Positions 55,089-63,531 of a DNA stretch of 64,000 nucleotides are shown here, one piece after another. This stretch comes from JAPPLB01 sp965208945 (GTDB lineage: Bacteria > Acidobacteriota > Terriglobia > Bryobacterales > UBA6623). The notes below the pieces were generated by a model that made no database searches, was not told the origin of the DNA, and worked only from the letters and a program-made list of their open reading frames with translations. Positions within the stretch are counted from its first letter, which is position 1. Each line of letters opens with the position of its first letter. The stretch lies in the NCBI GenBank assembly GCA_965208945.1, contig OZ242366.1, positions 4,464,001-4,528,000 of the forward strand, in the 5' to 3' direction. The position numbers and the translations under genes are program-made.

Positions 55089-55310
55089 CTACGAACGAAA
55101 ACGGTAGGTGATGCGCCCGCGCGTCAGGTCGTAGGGTGAGAGTTCGACCGTCACGCGATCACCAGTGAGGATGCGGATGCGATGCTTGCGCAGTTTGCCT
55201 GCGATTTGCGCCAGAACGACGTGCTTGTCGTCCAGCCGCACTTCAAACGCACCGCCCGGATGTTTCTCGATGATGGTGCCCTGAACTTCGATGCCTTCTT
55301 CTTTCGCCAT
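55089..55310 (-). CDS. infA: Translation initiation factor IF-1
   Basis: 73 residues, full length: MAKEEGIEVQGTIIEKHPGG, AFEVRLDDKHVVLAQIAGKLRKHRIRILTGDRVTVELSPYDLTRGRITYRF. The OB-fold and the LRKxxIRILxGDxVxVELSPYD signature are intact. It binds the ribosomal A site during initiation. AGGAGG precedes the ATG closely. Here it is not in a ribosomal protein operon but alone, divergent from the VOC gene. Confidence 0.97.
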   Translation of the reverse strand: MAKEEGIEVQGTIIEKHPGGAFEVRLDDKHVVLAQIAGKLRKHRIRILTGDRVTVELSPYDLTRGRITYRFRS

Positions 55311-55441
55311 TGACCTCCTTCAATGTCGTATTCATTCTATACGGATCGGCCATGAGCCGAAACCGCAAGACAGTCCCGCCGGCATTGGTACAATCACGGT
55401 TCGATTTCCCGTCCCGCGCCGCGGGCGGAAAGCAGGAACGA

Positions 55442-56284
55442 ATGATGAAAAGACTGTTCGCCATCTCTCTGCTCGCATCCGTGCTCTCGATTCCCGTCCA
55501 GGCACAGCTCATCGCGGCCCGCGAGGCGCCCGTCGCGATGGGCGCCATGCACCTGAACGTAAGCGACATCGATGAGCACAAGCGCTTCTGGGTCGACGTG
55601 ATCGGCGCCGAGGCAGGGAAGCTCGACACGATGGAGTACGTCAAGTATCCCAACGCCCTCATCTTCCTCCACGAGCAGAAGCCGACCGACGGCACCAAGG
55701 GCAGCTCGGTGAATCACATCGGCATCCAGTTTCCCGATGTACCTGCGATGGTGTCGAAGGTGCGCGCCGCCGGGGTGCCGGTGGTGACGAAGGCGGAAAT
55801 CAGCCGCAACCGCGCCAAGGGCGACATTTTCTTCAGTCCCAGCCAGCACCGCTATCTGGCGTTCATCATGGGACCCGACGAACTGAAGATCGAACTGTTC
55901 GAAAACCGCGCCCTGAAGACGCCGTTGGCGAATCACCACATCCACTTCGCGGGCCAGTATGACAAGAAGATGCAGGCCTGGTACGCCGAGATCTTCGGCG
56001 CGAAGCCCATGCGGCGCGGGATCTTCGAGGCGGCCGACCTGCCCGGAGTCAACCTCACCTACACTCGCACCGACACGCCGCAAGAGCCCATCAAGGGCCG
56101 AGTGCTCGACCACATCGGTTTCGAAATCGATGATCTGGAAAGCTTCTGTCGGAAGCTGGAACGGCAGGGCATCAAGTTCGACCGCCCTTACGAGCACGTG
56201 CCGCGCCTGGGTTTCTCGATCGCCTTCTTGACGGACCCCTGGGGCACGAATATCGAGCTTACCGAAGGCCTGGACAAGCTGTAG
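55442..56284 (+). CDS. Exported VOC (glyoxalase/dioxygenase-fold) protein
   Basis: 280 residues. Signal peptide MMKRLFAISLLASVLSIPVQA, then two VOC modules: MGAMHLNVSDIDEHKRFWVDVIGAEA ... VNHIGIQFPDVPAMVSKVRAAGVPV and HHIHFAGQYDKKMQAWYAEIFGAKP ... LDHIGFEIDDLESFCRKLERQGIKF, ending TDPWGTNIELTEGL with a metal Glu. His/His/Glu ligands are visible in the second half. The substrate is unknown; exported VOC proteins of this type are common in Acidobacteria. AGGAACGA precedes ATG 55442. Confidence 0.85.
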   Translation: MMKRLFAISLLASVLSIPVQAQLIAAREAPVAMGAMHLNVSDIDEHKRFWVDVIGAEAGKLDTMEYVKYPNALIFLHEQKPTDGTKGSSVNHIGIQFPDVPAMVSKVRAAGVPVVTKAEISRNRAKGDIFFSPSQHRYLAFIMGPDELKIELFENRALKTPLANHHIHFAGQYDKKMQAWYAEIFGAKPMRRGIFEAADLPGVNLTYTRTDTPQEPIKGRVLDHIGFEIDDLESFCRKLERQGIKFDRPYEHVPRLGFSIAFLTDPWGTNIELTEGLDKL

Positions 56285-56286
56285 GG

Positions 56287-56436
56287 AAAGCCGTGTCTCG
56301 TGATTCGTGTCTCGTGATTCGTGACCCAAAAATCTAAGCAGGCGGTACGGCCGTCGCCTAAAGGCCACATGGGTTGCGTTTGCTTGGCTTGCTCGATGGG
56401 GAAAAGGCGGTGATTTGAAAGGCCGTGATTCGTGAC
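56287..56436 (+). repeat. Heptamer arrays B17 and B18 flanking a family C repeat
   Basis: GTCTCGT, GATTCGT, GTCTCGT, GATTCGT, GACCC, then family C (56322-56420: AAGCAGGCGGTACGGCCGTC ... TTGCTTGGCTTGCTCGATGG), then a lone GATTCGT GACC. IS1182 copy 2 begins six bases later. Confidence 0.7.
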
Positions 56437-56441
56437 CCTAG

Positions 56442-58033
56442 GAGTCTGTCCCACAGAAAAGGGGGACAGCAGGTAGAAGGAAGGAGCAAGAGGGGCGAAA
56501 CTAGAGGGATGGGGACCAGCTACCGGCCGTATCAACCGGATCAGCCGTATTTGTTACCGCCGTCGTTGCGGGAGTGGTTGCCGGAAGATCATCTGGCGTA
56601 TTTCATCTCCGACACGATCGATGCACTGGATCTGAGGATGTTGTACGAACGCTACGAAGGGGATGGGAGGCGCAATCGGCCGTATCACCCGGCGATGCTG
56701 CTGAAGGTGCTGGTGTACTGCTATGCAACGGGAGTGTTTTCGTCGCGTCGGATCGCGGCGAAGCTGGTGGAGGATGTGGCGCTGCGGGTGCTGGCGGCGG
56801 GCAACCGGCCCGATTTTCGGACCATCAATCGATTCCGGCAGCAGCATCTGGAGACGTTTGGAGAGTTGTTTGTGGAGGTGGTGCGGCTGGCGCGGCGGAT
56901 GGGCCTGGTGAAGTTGGGGACGGTGGCGTTGGATGGGACGAAAGTACGGGCCAACGCCTCCAAGCACAAGGCGATGAGTTACGAGAGGATGCAGGCCGAG
57001 GAGCGGCGGCTGGAGCAAGAGGTGCGGGCGTTGCTGGAGCGGGCGCAACAGATCGACTTGGCCGAGGATGAGTTGTACGGAGCGGAGCACAGCGGGGACG
57101 AGTTGCCGGAGGAGTTACGGCGGCGGGAGCAACGGCTGGCGAAGATCCGGGAGGCGAAGCGGGCGCTGGAGGCCGAGCAAGCGGGGCAGGACCAGGCGCG
57201 GGGACGGCGAGCGGGGGACGGCAAGGTGGCCTCGGGGAAGCGGTCTCAGGGCGGGGTGTCGAAATACCAGCGGGAGTATGGCGAGCCGCCCCCGAAGAAG
57301 CAGCGCAATTTCACCGACCCGGAGAGCCGGATCATGAAACTGCAGCAGGGGTTCGAGCAGTGCTACAACGCGCAAGCGGTGGTGGAAGAAGGCCGTCAGT
57401 TGATCGTGGCGCAGCAGGTGGGCCAGAACGCGGCCGACAACGGGGTGCTGCTGGAGCTGGTCGATGAGGTGGAGCGGAACACGGGGAGCAAGCCGCAGCG
57501 GGTACTGGCGGATGCGGGGTATCGCAGTGAGGAGAACTTTGCGGGGTTGGAAGGGCGGCAGGTCGAGGGCTTGGTGGCGCTGGGGCGAGAGGGACGGGCG
57601 AGCCGGTCGGAGCAGCCGAAGATTGTCGGAGCAGCGACGGCGCGCATGCGGAGGCGCTTGGCCGAGCCGCGTGGCCAGCAGCACTACGCGCGCCGCAAAG
57701 GGCTGGTGGAGCCGGTCTTCGGATGGTTGAAAGCGAGGTTGGGGTTCCGGCAATTCTCGCTGCGAGGGCTGCGTAAAGTCCAAGGCGAATGGAGTTTGGT
57801 GACGCTGGCATTGAACCTGCGCCGGATGGCCGGGATGGTGCCGCTGGCGACGGTGGGGTAGCATGCCGAGCCCAACACCAGGCTCCCAGCAACAGCCAGC
57901 AAGCTCGGTATAGCTATCAGCCGTAAATCTGACCCGGAATGTAGACTGGGGTCGCCACCGAATTCACGCACAGTGCCGTCGTCAATGATCCCATCGTGCC
58001 CAACGACAGCTCTGATTCCTGTGGGACAGACTC
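56442..58033 (+). mobile_element. IS1182-family insertion sequence, copy 2
   Basis: 1,592 bp, same ends as copy 1, flanked by CTAG at 56438-56441 and 58034-58037. The right CTAG is again the first four bases of a family A repeat (A11). Opposite orientation to copy 1, 29 kb away: the pair could invert the segment between them or move it as a composite element. Confidence 0.9.
56509..57861 (+). CDS. IS1182-family DDE transposase, copy 2
   Basis: 450 residues, identical to the product of 25783-27135 (D142, D335 and E401 intact). The frame upstream to 56425 is IS end and flank. The 172-bp tail to 58033 is non-coding. Confidence 0.95.
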   Translation: MGTSYRPYQPDQPYLLPPSLREWLPEDHLAYFISDTIDALDLRMLYERYEGDGRRNRPYHPAMLLKVLVYCYATGVFSSRRIAAKLVEDVALRVLAAGNRPDFRTINRFRQQHLETFGELFVEVVRLARRMGLVKLGTVALDGTKVRANASKHKAMSYERMQAEERRLEQEVRALLERAQQIDLAEDELYGAEHSGDELPEELRRREQRLAKIREAKRALEAEQAGQDQARGRRAGDGKVASGKRSQGGVSKYQREYGEPPPKKQRNFTDPESRIMKLQQGFEQCYNAQAVVEEGRQLIVAQQVGQNAADNGVLLELVDEVERNTGSKPQRVLADAGYRSEENFAGLEGRQVEGLVALGREGRASRSEQPKIVGAATARMRRRLAEPRGQQHYARRKGLVEPVFGWLKARLGFRQFSLRGLRKVQGEWSLVTLALNLRRMAGMVPLATVG

Positions 58034-58217
58034 CTAGCCTGCATTTCTCACCACCCGACGGTCGAAGCACATGATATGACCGCCAGGACTTCGTTGCGCT
58101 TGCTTGCCGTGCTCAACGTACTGTTCAAGTACGCCTGCGCGCGCCAAGCGGCGCGCGCCTCGTCCTGACGGCCCTCTCACGCACTTCGTCTCGCCGCGTG
58201 GTGAGAAATGCAGGCTA
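58034..58217 (+). repeat. Family A copy A11, best intact reference copy
   Basis: CTAGCCTGCATTTCTCACC to GGTGAGAAATGCAGGCTAG. Internal structure: CGTTG...CAACG; the central hairpin CGTACT-GTTCA-AGTACG with the empty IS110 target TACTGTTCAAGTACGCC (58119-58135); then the perfect stem GCGCGCGCC (58137-58145) / GGCGCGCGC (58150-58158) around AAGC. A truncated second copy (CCGAAGCGCGTGATACTACC to GCAGGCTA) follows to 58264. Confidence 0.9.
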
Positions 58218-58261
58218 GGGCCGAAGCGCGTGATACTACCGCCAGGGGGAAGAAGGGCAGG

Positions 58262-58702
58262 CTAATGCGTTCTTGAAGGGCCGCGGGATTCACCGAACTG
58301 CGAACCGATGCGTTTGCGCCCGGCAAAGCCCTCCTCGGGGCGATGCCAGAACTGGATGCGGGGTTCGCCCAGCTTCCAGCAGAGATATACTTCGTCGCCC
58401 TCGAGCTGAGCCGGGAAGTCCAGCAAGCCCATTTCGAGGTCTTTCACCAGGCAGCCCGTTTGCTCGATGCTCTCTACCGAAGACTTGAGGCGTTGCATGC
58501 AAACACGCTGCATGGCCCTCTTTTCGGCGACTTTGACGGGGTTGATCTCAGCGCCACCGAGCAGATGGATGCGCTCTCCGATCGCCTGGAGTTCGCGTTC
58601 CATCTGAGCCGCCCCCTTCTTGGAGTCGATGGCGGTCCGCAGCAAGTCCTCCAGTCCTGGAATGCAGTCCTCGGCTTCCTGCAATGTGAAAAACTTTGCC
58701 AT
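58262..58702 (-). CDS. DUF2203 family protein
   Basis: 146 residues: MAKFFTLQEAEDCIPGLEDL then a long helical region (AAQMERELQAIGERIHLLGG) and the C-terminal GCLVKDLEMGLLDFPAQLEGDEVYLCWKLGEPRIQFWHRPEEGFAGRK, the DUF2203 signature. Function unknown, widespread in Acidobacteria and Firmicutes. Coiled-coil plus small beta part. The TAG stop is formed by the GCAGGCTA end of a family A fragment, so the final residues (QFGESRGPSRTH) may be repeat-derived. I chose ATG 58702; the longer frame has no homology. Confidence 0.88.
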   Translation of the reverse strand: MAKFFTLQEAEDCIPGLEDLLRTAIDSKKGAAQMERELQAIGERIHLLGGAEINPVKVAEKRAMQRVCMQRLKSSVESIEQTGCLVKDLEMGLLDFPAQLEGDEVYLCWKLGEPRIQFWHRPEEGFAGRKRIGSQFGESRGPSRTH

Positions 58703-58943
58703 CGGTGTTCGGGGCCGATCAACGGGAAGCAGGCCCGTGCGGGAGTTCGATGAGCCGGTCTGAAAGCGAACGGCCTCGGGCGGGCCATGCGGTTCGGCCG
58801 GACTTCTTGCCTGAAGCGAAACCGGCGGTTCCAGCTTCGCGCCCGGCATGCCGCAAACCAGAAAATCGCGCCGTATTGTTCCGATTATATCAAGCAGGGA
58901 GCGGCGGCCTCCCCGCGTGGCGGTGTAAGCACGTGATGGGAAG

Positions 58944-59092
58944 GCCGTGATTCGGGGAAAAGCCGTGATTCGTGTCTCGTGTCTCGTGATTCGTGATGCA
59001 AACCCCAAGCAGGTGGTACAGTCGTTGCTCCAAGGCAGCTTGCCTTAGGGCCGTGTTTCGAAAAAACCGTGATTCGTGCCTTGTGACCCGAG
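58944..59092 (+). repeat. Heptamer arrays B19 and B20 around a family C copy
   Basis: GATTCGG; GATTCGT, GTCTCGT, GTCTCGT, GATTCGT, GATGC; then family C (CCCCAAGCAGGTGGTACAGT ... GGCAGCTTGCCTTAGGGCCG, 58994-59058); then GTTTCG, GATTCGT, GCCTTGT, GACCC. The 528-bp gap between the DUF2203 and 59231 genes is filled by these and by A12; 58703-58943 should include the DUF2203 promoter. Confidence 0.7.
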
Positions 59093-59121
59093 AGCCGAAG
59101 GAAGCGATCAAGCTGCTGCAT

Positions 59122-59226
59122 CTGCGCGCGCCAAGCGGCTCGCGCCTTTTTCCTCCGCCCGGCTTGCGCCTAGTCCTGACGGCCCTATGACGCACTTCGC
59201 CTCGTCACGTGGCGTGACATGCGGAA
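59122..59226 (+). repeat. Family A, right half only (A12)
   Basis: CTGCGCGCGCCAAGCGGCTC onward to GGCGTGACATGCGGAATA. Joined directly to coding-free DNA at its left. An in-frame ATG at 59219 lies in its last bases. Confidence 0.75.
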
Positions 59227-59230
59227 TAGA

Positions 59231-59827
59231 ATGAGCGGGATGCGCTGGGTTCTCAGCCGACGCGTTCCGGAGACGGAACGCATTCTGCTCGTCGAGAGCG
59301 GCAAGCGCGACGTTACGGAAAAGCTGATCCCGCACTTGAAGAGGTTTTTCGGCGAGAACGTCGTTATCGACCTGCTTACTTGCTGGCCGGGGCTGCCTTC
59401 GCAACTCCCGCCGGATACGGAACGCCGAGTCTGGCGAGTCACCGAATACACCGACGACCACGCCCGCTGGCGTCTGCTGCATGAGGTCCGCAGCCGCCGG
59501 CACGGCATCGCCGCGGTGCTGTATGCGGGCGGGCCCATCATGGCTCGCTGGCGCGCGGCGAGCTTGCTGCTCATCCCGGCGAAGTTTCTCATCGCGAACG
59601 AAAACGCCGACTTCTTCTGGCTCGACCGCGGCAATTTTGGCCAACTGGTTCGCCTCTGGATGCATCGGGCGGGCCTGCTCGATGAATTCGCTCCGCGCAC
59701 CTTGGCCCGGTTTATCGTCTTTCCGTTCGTGTTCGTCTATCTCCTCGGATATGCGGTTCACGCCCACCTGATGCGGCTGGGCCGCATGGCGCTGGGCTTG
59801 CACCGGGGGAAGACCTTAAAGCCGTGA
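59231..59827 (+). CDS. Conserved hypothetical protein, glycosyltransferase-associated type
   Basis: 198 residues from ATG 59231 (alternative 59240, MRWVLSRRVPETERILLVES). A Rossmann-like start, ERILLVESGKRDVTEKLIPHLKRFFGENVVIDLLTCWPGLP, a middle HGIAAVLYAGGPIMARWRAASLLLIPAKFLIANENADFFWLDRGN, and a C-terminal hydrophobic helix (RFIVFPFVFVYLLGYAVHA). I associate this pattern with uncharacterised Acidobacteria proteins near cell-surface glycan genes; I cannot assign an activity. ATG 59219 belongs to repeat A12 and is less likely. Confidence 0.7.
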   Translation: MSGMRWVLSRRVPETERILLVESGKRDVTEKLIPHLKRFFGENVVIDLLTCWPGLPSQLPPDTERRVWRVTEYTDDHARWRLLHEVRSRRHGIAAVLYAGGPIMARWRAASLLLIPAKFLIANENADFFWLDRGNFGQLVRLWMHRAGLLDEFAPRTLARFIVFPFVFVYLLGYAVHAHLMRLGRMALGLHRGKTLKP

Positions 59828-60050
59828 TTCGTGATTCGTGTTTCGTGACCCAAAAACCGAAGCTGGAGGAACGGCCGTCGCTCAAAGGCCGCATACGTTG
59901 CGATTGTTTGCCTTACTGGATGGGTAAATGGCCGTGATTCGTGATAAAGGCCGTGATTCGTGTCTCGTGAAAAACATCGGCGGGAGCCTGGTTCGCTCCA
60001 GAAGAAATGTCTGACGGCCGGTGAATCGTAAAGGCTGTGATTCTTGACAC
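59818..60050 (+). repeat. Heptamer arrays B21 and B22 with families C and D
   Basis: GATTCGT, GATTCGT, GTTTCGT, GACCC; family C (59846-59928); GATTCGT GATAAAG; GATTCGT, GTCTCGT, GAAAAAC; family D (59969-60050: GGCGGGAGCCTGGTTCGCTC, CTGACGGCCGGTGAATCGTA). A near-complete display of the four families in fixed order. A family A right-end remnant (ATGTGGGGAGACATGCAGGC) closes it at 60058-60094. Confidence 0.75.
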
Positions 60051-60131
60051 GAGGGCGTGCTGCGCCTGCCCATGTGGGGAGACATGCAGGCTAGGATGAA
60101 GGTGTTCGGGGTTTGGACCGAATTTCTTCAG

Positions 60132-61298
60132 ATGAAGCGGCCTGTATACATGGACCACCACGCCACCACGCCGGTCGACCCACGTGTCGTCGAGGCGATG
60201 ACGCCGTATTTCATCGAGAACTTCGGCAACCCGGCCAGCCGCAATCACTTATTCGGCTGGCGCGCCGAGGAGGCAGTCGAGGCCGCTCGTACTCAGGTGG
60301 CGGGGCTGATCGGCGCACGTTCGCGCGAAATCGTCTTCACGAGCGGCGCGACGGAATCGATCAACACGGCGCTCAAAGGGGTTGCCGCCGCCCGGAGGAC
60401 GCGCGGCAACCACATCATCACGCTGCAGACGGAGCACCGGGCCGTTCTTGATTCGCTCAATCGCCTTGAGGAAGGGGATTTCCGTGTCAGTTATTTGCCG
60501 GTCGCGCCCGGGGGCCTGGTCGAACTGGAGAGGCTGGAACGCACGATCAGCGACGAGACGATTCTCATTTCGGTATTGCTGGCCAACAACGAGATCGGCG
60601 TCATTCAACCGGTCGGCGAGATCGGCCGGATCGCCCGGAGACACGGTATCGTTTTCCATGTTGACGCCGCGCAGGCCGTGGGCAAAATTCCAGTCTCGGT
60701 CGAGCGGGACGAGATCGACCTGCTATCGCTGACCGCCCACAAATTCTACGGTCCCAAGGGCGCGGGCGCGCTCTACGTGCGGCGGAAAGACCCTCGCATC
60801 GATGTTCCGGCATTGATCGACGGCGGCGGGCACGAGCGCGGTTTTCGATCAGGTACGTTGAACGTGCCGGGTATCGTGGGACTCGGCAAGGCCTGCGAAA
60901 TCTCAGGGTCCGAAATGGGGGGAGAGTCCAAGCGGCTCGCTGGCCTCCGCGATCGATTGCTCGACGGCTTGCGAAGCCGTCTGGATGACCTCTGGGTCAA
61001 CGGCGATCTGGACGCCCGGCTCCCGCACAACCTCAATGTCAGCTTCAGCGCGGTGGACGGCGAGTCGTTGCTCATGCGTCTCGATGACATCGCCGTGTCG
61101 AGCGGCTCGGCCTGCACGACGGCAACAGCCCGGCCCAGTCATGTCCTGAGGGCTCTCGGAGTGAGCCGTTCTCTCGCTCAGAGTTCCCTGCGTTTCGGCC
61201 TCGGCCGCTGGAATACCGAGGAGGAAGTCGATTACGTTGTCGACAAGGTTTCGAGCGTCGTCACACGCCTCCGCGAGTTGTCGCCGGCGACTCCGTAA
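60132..61298 (+). CDS. iscS: Cysteine desulfurase, IscS/NifS type
   Basis: 388 residues. MKRPVYMDHHATTPVDPRVVEAMTPYF start, FTSGATESINTALKG, the PLP-contact HVDAAQAVGKIPV, the Schiff-base Lys in SLTAHKFYGPKGAGALYVR, and the catalytic Cys loop SSGSACTTATARPSHVLRALG of the group I (IscS) type. It takes sulfur from cysteine for Fe-S clusters, thiamine, tRNA and Moco; it could feed the FrdB, MutY and XdhC-dependent clusters and cofactors seen in this window. No iscU/iscR neighbour. I chose ATG 60132; the upstream frame starts in a family A remnant. Confidence 0.95.
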   Translation: MKRPVYMDHHATTPVDPRVVEAMTPYFIENFGNPASRNHLFGWRAEEAVEAARTQVAGLIGARSREIVFTSGATESINTALKGVAAARRTRGNHIITLQTEHRAVLDSLNRLEEGDFRVSYLPVAPGGLVELERLERTISDETILISVLLANNEIGVIQPVGEIGRIARRHGIVFHVDAAQAVGKIPVSVERDEIDLLSLTAHKFYGPKGAGALYVRRKDPRIDVPALIDGGGHERGFRSGTLNVPGIVGLGKACEISGSEMGGESKRLAGLRDRLLDGLRSRLDDLWVNGDLDARLPHNLNVSFSAVDGESLLMRLDDIAVSSGSACTTATARPSHVLRALGVSRSLAQSSLRFGLGRWNTEEEVDYVVDKVSSVVTRLRELSPATP

Positions 61299-61350
61299 GG
61301 GCCTGTGGCCTCAGCCTCGCCGGCGCGCCGCCGCTTGCGAATAGATATCC

Positions 61351-61533
61351 GAGCCTGCATTGCTCACCACCTGACGGCCGAAGCACGAGATAATACCGCC
61401 ATGACTTCGTTGCGCTTGCTTGCCGTGCTCGATGTACAGTCAAGTACACCTGCGCGCGCCAAGCGGCGCGCGCCTCGTCCTGACGGCCCTCTCACGCACT
61501 TCTCCTCGCCACGTGGTGAGCAATGCAGGCTAG
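61351..61533 (+). repeat. Family A copy A14
   Basis: GAGCCTGCATTGCTCACC to GGTGAGCAATGCAGGCTAG; target decayed to TACAGTCAAGTACACCT, GC stem intact. Compensating changes in the two ends (ATTGCTCACC / GGTGAGCAAT) keep the terminal pairing. Confidence 0.85.
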
Positions 61534-61549
61534 AGCTTCCAACTCATTC

Positions 61550-62524
61550 ATGACATCGAAATACCCTGTTTTCGACCGTACCCGACTACGCCTGCGGCCA
61601 TTGGCCGAAAGAGCCCATGACATGGATCTCGGCTATGTGCTCCCGCTTGCAGGCGAGACAGCGGCCTTCGAGCACCCCGATCTTCCGGTGATCGCTTCCG
61701 CGCTGCGCGACGCCCGCGAGAGCAACACCGCCCGCCTTTGGATGATGGGCGCGCACGTGATCAAGATGGGCGCGTCGCGCCACATCATCGACCTGTTGCG
61801 CAACGGCTGGATCAGCCATCTCGCAGTGAACGGCGCCTGCACCATTCACGACTATGAACTCGCGCGCATTGGCGCGACGACGGAGAGCGTCGCGCGCTAC
61901 ATTCGCAGCGGCGAGTTCGGCTTGTGGGAAGAGACGGGGCTGATCAACGACTGGGCTTGCGAGGCCGCAAGCGCGGGGCTCGGACTCGGCGAATACATCG
62001 GCCGCCGGATTCTCGAAAGCGATTACCCGCATCGCGACGTCAGCATCCTGGCCGCCGCCTACGAGGCCTCGGTTCCGGTTTCGGTCCACATCGGAGTCGG
62101 CTACGATATCACCCACGAGCACCCCAACTGCAACGGAGCGGCGCTGGGCGAAACGAGCTATCGCGATTTTCTCATCTACACCCATGCGGTCGAGCGTCTC
62201 GAAGGAGGCGTCATGCTGAGCTTCGGATCCGCGATCATGGGGCCGGAGGTTTACCTCAAGGCTCTCTCGATGGCCCGCAACGTGGCGCATCAGCAAGGGC
62301 GGCGCATCGCCGACTTCACCACCGCGGTCTTCGATCTCATCCCGATCGAGGGCGACTATCACAAGGAATTGCCCAAGACCGACCCGGGATACTATTTCCG
62401 GCCGCACAAGACGATCCTGGTTCGCACCGTCGCCGAGGGCGGGCGCAGCCACTACATTTGCGGTGACCACCGCGCTACCATTCCCGCTCTCCGGCAGGCC
62501 TTGTCGGCGGGCGAAGCCTCATGA
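61550..62524 (+). CDS. Conserved protein of unknown function, linked to a PfkB kinase
   Basis: 324 residues, no signal or membrane helix. Strong patterns: RLWMMGAHVIKMGASRHIIDLLRNGWISHLAVNGACTIHDYELARIGATTESVARY, PVSVHIGVGYDITHEHPNCNGAALGETSYRDFLIYTHAVERLEGGVMLSFGSAIMGPEVYLKALSMARN, and the end YYFRPHKTILVRTVAEGGRSHYICGDHRATIPALRQAL. The alternating Gly-rich strands suggest a Rossmann-like fold, remotely like deoxyhypusine synthase, but the catalytic Lys region of that enzyme is missing. Overlaps the kinase gene by four bases (ATGA). ATG 61550 chosen; 61523 lies in repeat A14. Confidence 0.75.
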   Translation: MTSKYPVFDRTRLRLRPLAERAHDMDLGYVLPLAGETAAFEHPDLPVIASALRDARESNTARLWMMGAHVIKMGASRHIIDLLRNGWISHLAVNGACTIHDYELARIGATTESVARYIRSGEFGLWEETGLINDWACEAASAGLGLGEYIGRRILESDYPHRDVSILAAAYEASVPVSVHIGVGYDITHEHPNCNGAALGETSYRDFLIYTHAVERLEGGVMLSFGSAIMGPEVYLKALSMARNVAHQQGRRIADFTTAVFDLIPIEGDYHKELPKTDPGYYFRPHKTILVRTVAEGGRSHYICGDHRATIPALRQALSAGEAS

Positions 62525-63519
62525 AACCGGAGTCGCTGGTCGAAAAGTTCAAGGACATCCGTGTGCTGGTGGCGGGCGATATTTGCCTCGACCGTTGGTG
62601 CCGGTACGATCCCGGCGAATCGGACCCGTCACGCGAGACCGGGATTCCGCGCGTGGGAATCGTGGGCACCGAGGTGACGCCGGGCGCGGGGGGGACGGTC
62701 GCCAACAATCTCAACGCTCTCGGTGCGGGCCGTGTCGCCGTGCTGGGCGCGATCGGCCAGGACGGCTTCGGCTTCGAGCTTCAACAAGCCCTCGCGGAGC
62801 GCAATATCGATTGCCGTCTTCTGGTTGCATCGACCGAGATCCAGACATTCACCTACAGCAAGTTGATCAACACGAACAGCGGCAAAGAAGACAAGCCTCG
62901 TATCGACTTCATCAACCATCGCCCGCTGCCGGGCGTTGTCGAAGACCAGCTCATCGTCAACCTCCATTCGGCTTTTCAGGATTTTGATGTCATTGTCGTC
63001 TGCGACCAATCCGAAACCGAGCAGGGCGGCGTCGTCTCCAGCGCCTTTCGCGAGATCATCGCCGGCATCGCCGAACGCTGCCCCGACAAGATCGTCCTCG
63101 CCGACTCGCGCACGCGCATCGAGCGTTTCCGCAACGTCATAGCCAAGGCGAACCATCAGGAAGCGAATACGGCATGCAGGAAACTCTTCGGACGAATCGA
63201 CTTTCCGCGGTTGCGGAAGGCTATTGGCGGCGCGCCGTTGATCGTCACGCGGGGGGCCAAAGGAACTCTCCTTTTCGACGACGGACGCCGCCGGACCATC
63301 CCGGCGGTTCGGCCCGCCCGGGTCGTCGATGATTGCGGCGCCGGCGACAGCTTTACGGCCGGGCTCGTGCTGGCGCTCAAGGCGTCGGGTGACCTGGATG
63401 CGGCCGCCGAGTTTGCAAGCGTAGTCGCCAGCCTGACGATCGAGAAGCCGGGAACGGGCGCAGCAACGCCCCAGGAAGTCGTCGCGCGATGCGGCGCGGC
63501 CGGCAACGGAGCGGCGTGA
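62521..63519 (+). CDS. PfkB-family sugar kinase, HldE/RfaE-like
   Basis: 332 residues. VLVAGDICLDRWCRYDP start, PGAGGTVANNLNALGAGRVAVLGAIGQDGFG, KIVLADSRTRIERF, LIVTRGAKGTLLF and the catalytic anion hole/base DDCGAGDSFTAGLVLAL. Closest in pattern to the kinase domain of D-glycero-D-manno-heptose-7-phosphate kinase. Together with a SIS-domain gene at the window end and the unknown protein upstream it may form a heptose or related sugar-phosphate pathway. The adenylyltransferase domain of HldE is absent. Confidence 0.9.
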   Translation: MKPESLVEKFKDIRVLVAGDICLDRWCRYDPGESDPSRETGIPRVGIVGTEVTPGAGGTVANNLNALGAGRVAVLGAIGQDGFGFELQQALAERNIDCRLLVASTEIQTFTYSKLINTNSGKEDKPRIDFINHRPLPGVVEDQLIVNLHSAFQDFDVIVVCDQSETEQGGVVSSAFREIIAGIAERCPDKIVLADSRTRIERFRNVIAKANHQEANTACRKLFGRIDFPRLRKAIGGAPLIVTRGAKGTLLFDDGRRRTIPAVRPARVVDDCGAGDSFTAGLVLALKASGDLDAAAEFASVVASLTIEKPGTGAATPQEVVARCGAAGNGAA

Positions 63520-63531
63520 CGCCGCCGCGCA

